This document shows, one piece after another, positions 63,903 through 64,000 of a stretch of DNA of 64,000 nt. Location: assembly GCA_001899305.1 (NCBI GenBank), contig MKWL01000005.1:1-64000 (forward strand), read 5' to 3'. A model generated the notes under the pieces. It had not been told where the DNA came from, searched no databases, and worked only from the letters and a program-made list of their open reading frames with translations. The stretch comes from Thiobacillus sp. 0-1251 (GTDB lineage Bacteria > Pseudomonadota > Gammaproteobacteria > Burkholderiales > Thiobacillaceae). How positions within the stretch are numbered: position 1 is the first letter of the stretch; the number at the start of each line of letters is the position of its first letter. A program made the position numbers and the translations under genes.

Positions 63903-64000
63903 CTAAGCCTCCGCCAACTCCTCCACCAGATAATCAATAAACACCCGCACCTTCGGACTCAGGTGCCGGTTCGACGGATACACCGCATAAATCCGCGCAT
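63903..64000 (-). CDS. LysR-family transcriptional regulator, C-terminal fragment at window edge
   Basis: Reading leftwards from the window edge to a TAG stop at 63903-63905 gives ...ARIYAVYPSNRHLSPKVRVF followed by IDYLVEELAEA. AVYPSxRHLSPKVRxFIDYL is the usual end of LysR-type regulators. The rest of the gene lies outside the window. Confidence 0.75.
   Translation of the reverse strand, partial: ARIYAVYPSNRHLSPKVRVFIDYLVEELAEA

Overview
The window is a high-GC, densely coded chromosomal segment of a Gram-negative bacterium. Lipid A acyltransferases, Mpl, DsbD, PilJ/ChpA, two outer-envelope export systems and the gene pairings hemC-hemD-hemX-hemY, hslV-hslU and dapF-DUF484-xerC point to a betaproteobacterium. 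A DsrS-like protein, DUF302 and rubredoxin genes, and a PEP-CTERM protein fit a Thiobacillus-like sulfur oxidiser. That genus-level placement is inference from gene content only.

Layout. 0-6.6 kb: a CNNM/CBS membrane protein, then the methyl-cycle operon ahcY-holin-metF behind a clear SAH riboswitch, a PEP-CTERM secreted protein, and metK with a hairpin leader. 6.8-11.9 kb: a tightly overlapping plus-strand operon of two lipid A acyltransferases, a GNAT enzyme, a CoA-binding protein, dapF, DUF484 and xerC. 12-19.6 kb: a large PAS-GGDEF-EAL protein, then an RND efflux operon on the minus strand. 19.8-25.6 kb: dksA (lacking the zinc-finger cysteines), then a zinc-homeostasis block with a Zur-like Fur regulator, a COG0523 GTPase, yidD, a DUF2946 protein, an outer-membrane barrel protein and znuA-znuB, but no znuC ATPase. 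25.6-32.6 kb: a double-STAS protein, hslVU with a sigma-32-like promoter, a YqhA-family protein and two poorly known cytoplasmic proteins.

32.6-42.3 kb is a type IV pilus chemosensory cluster (pilG-pilH-pilI-pilJ-chpA, minus strand) with a giant ChpA that carries an A10 tract. 42.4-47.9 kb: a secreted protein, rubredoxin, a 268-bp fold-back element, then thiD-thiE-hemL-dsrS. 47.9-53.6 kb: DsbD with a duplicated N-terminal domain, cutA, fxsA, an epimerase-like protein, a ferredoxin-type reductase and a DUF302 protein. 53.7-58.2 kb: hemC-hemD-hemX-hemY and a divergent thioredoxin-fold protein. 58.3-62.4 kb: a two-component pair and mpl.

The most unusual part is 62.39-63.84 kb. Two inverted arms of about 338 bp, each itself highly palindromic, bracket one AT-richer gene for a HEPN-type protein (RNxxxxH motif, AbiU2-like). 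It looks like a horizontally acquired hairpin-flanked defence or toxin cassette. A truncated LysR-type regulator gene closes the window. No tRNA, rRNA, CRISPR array or transposase gene was seen.
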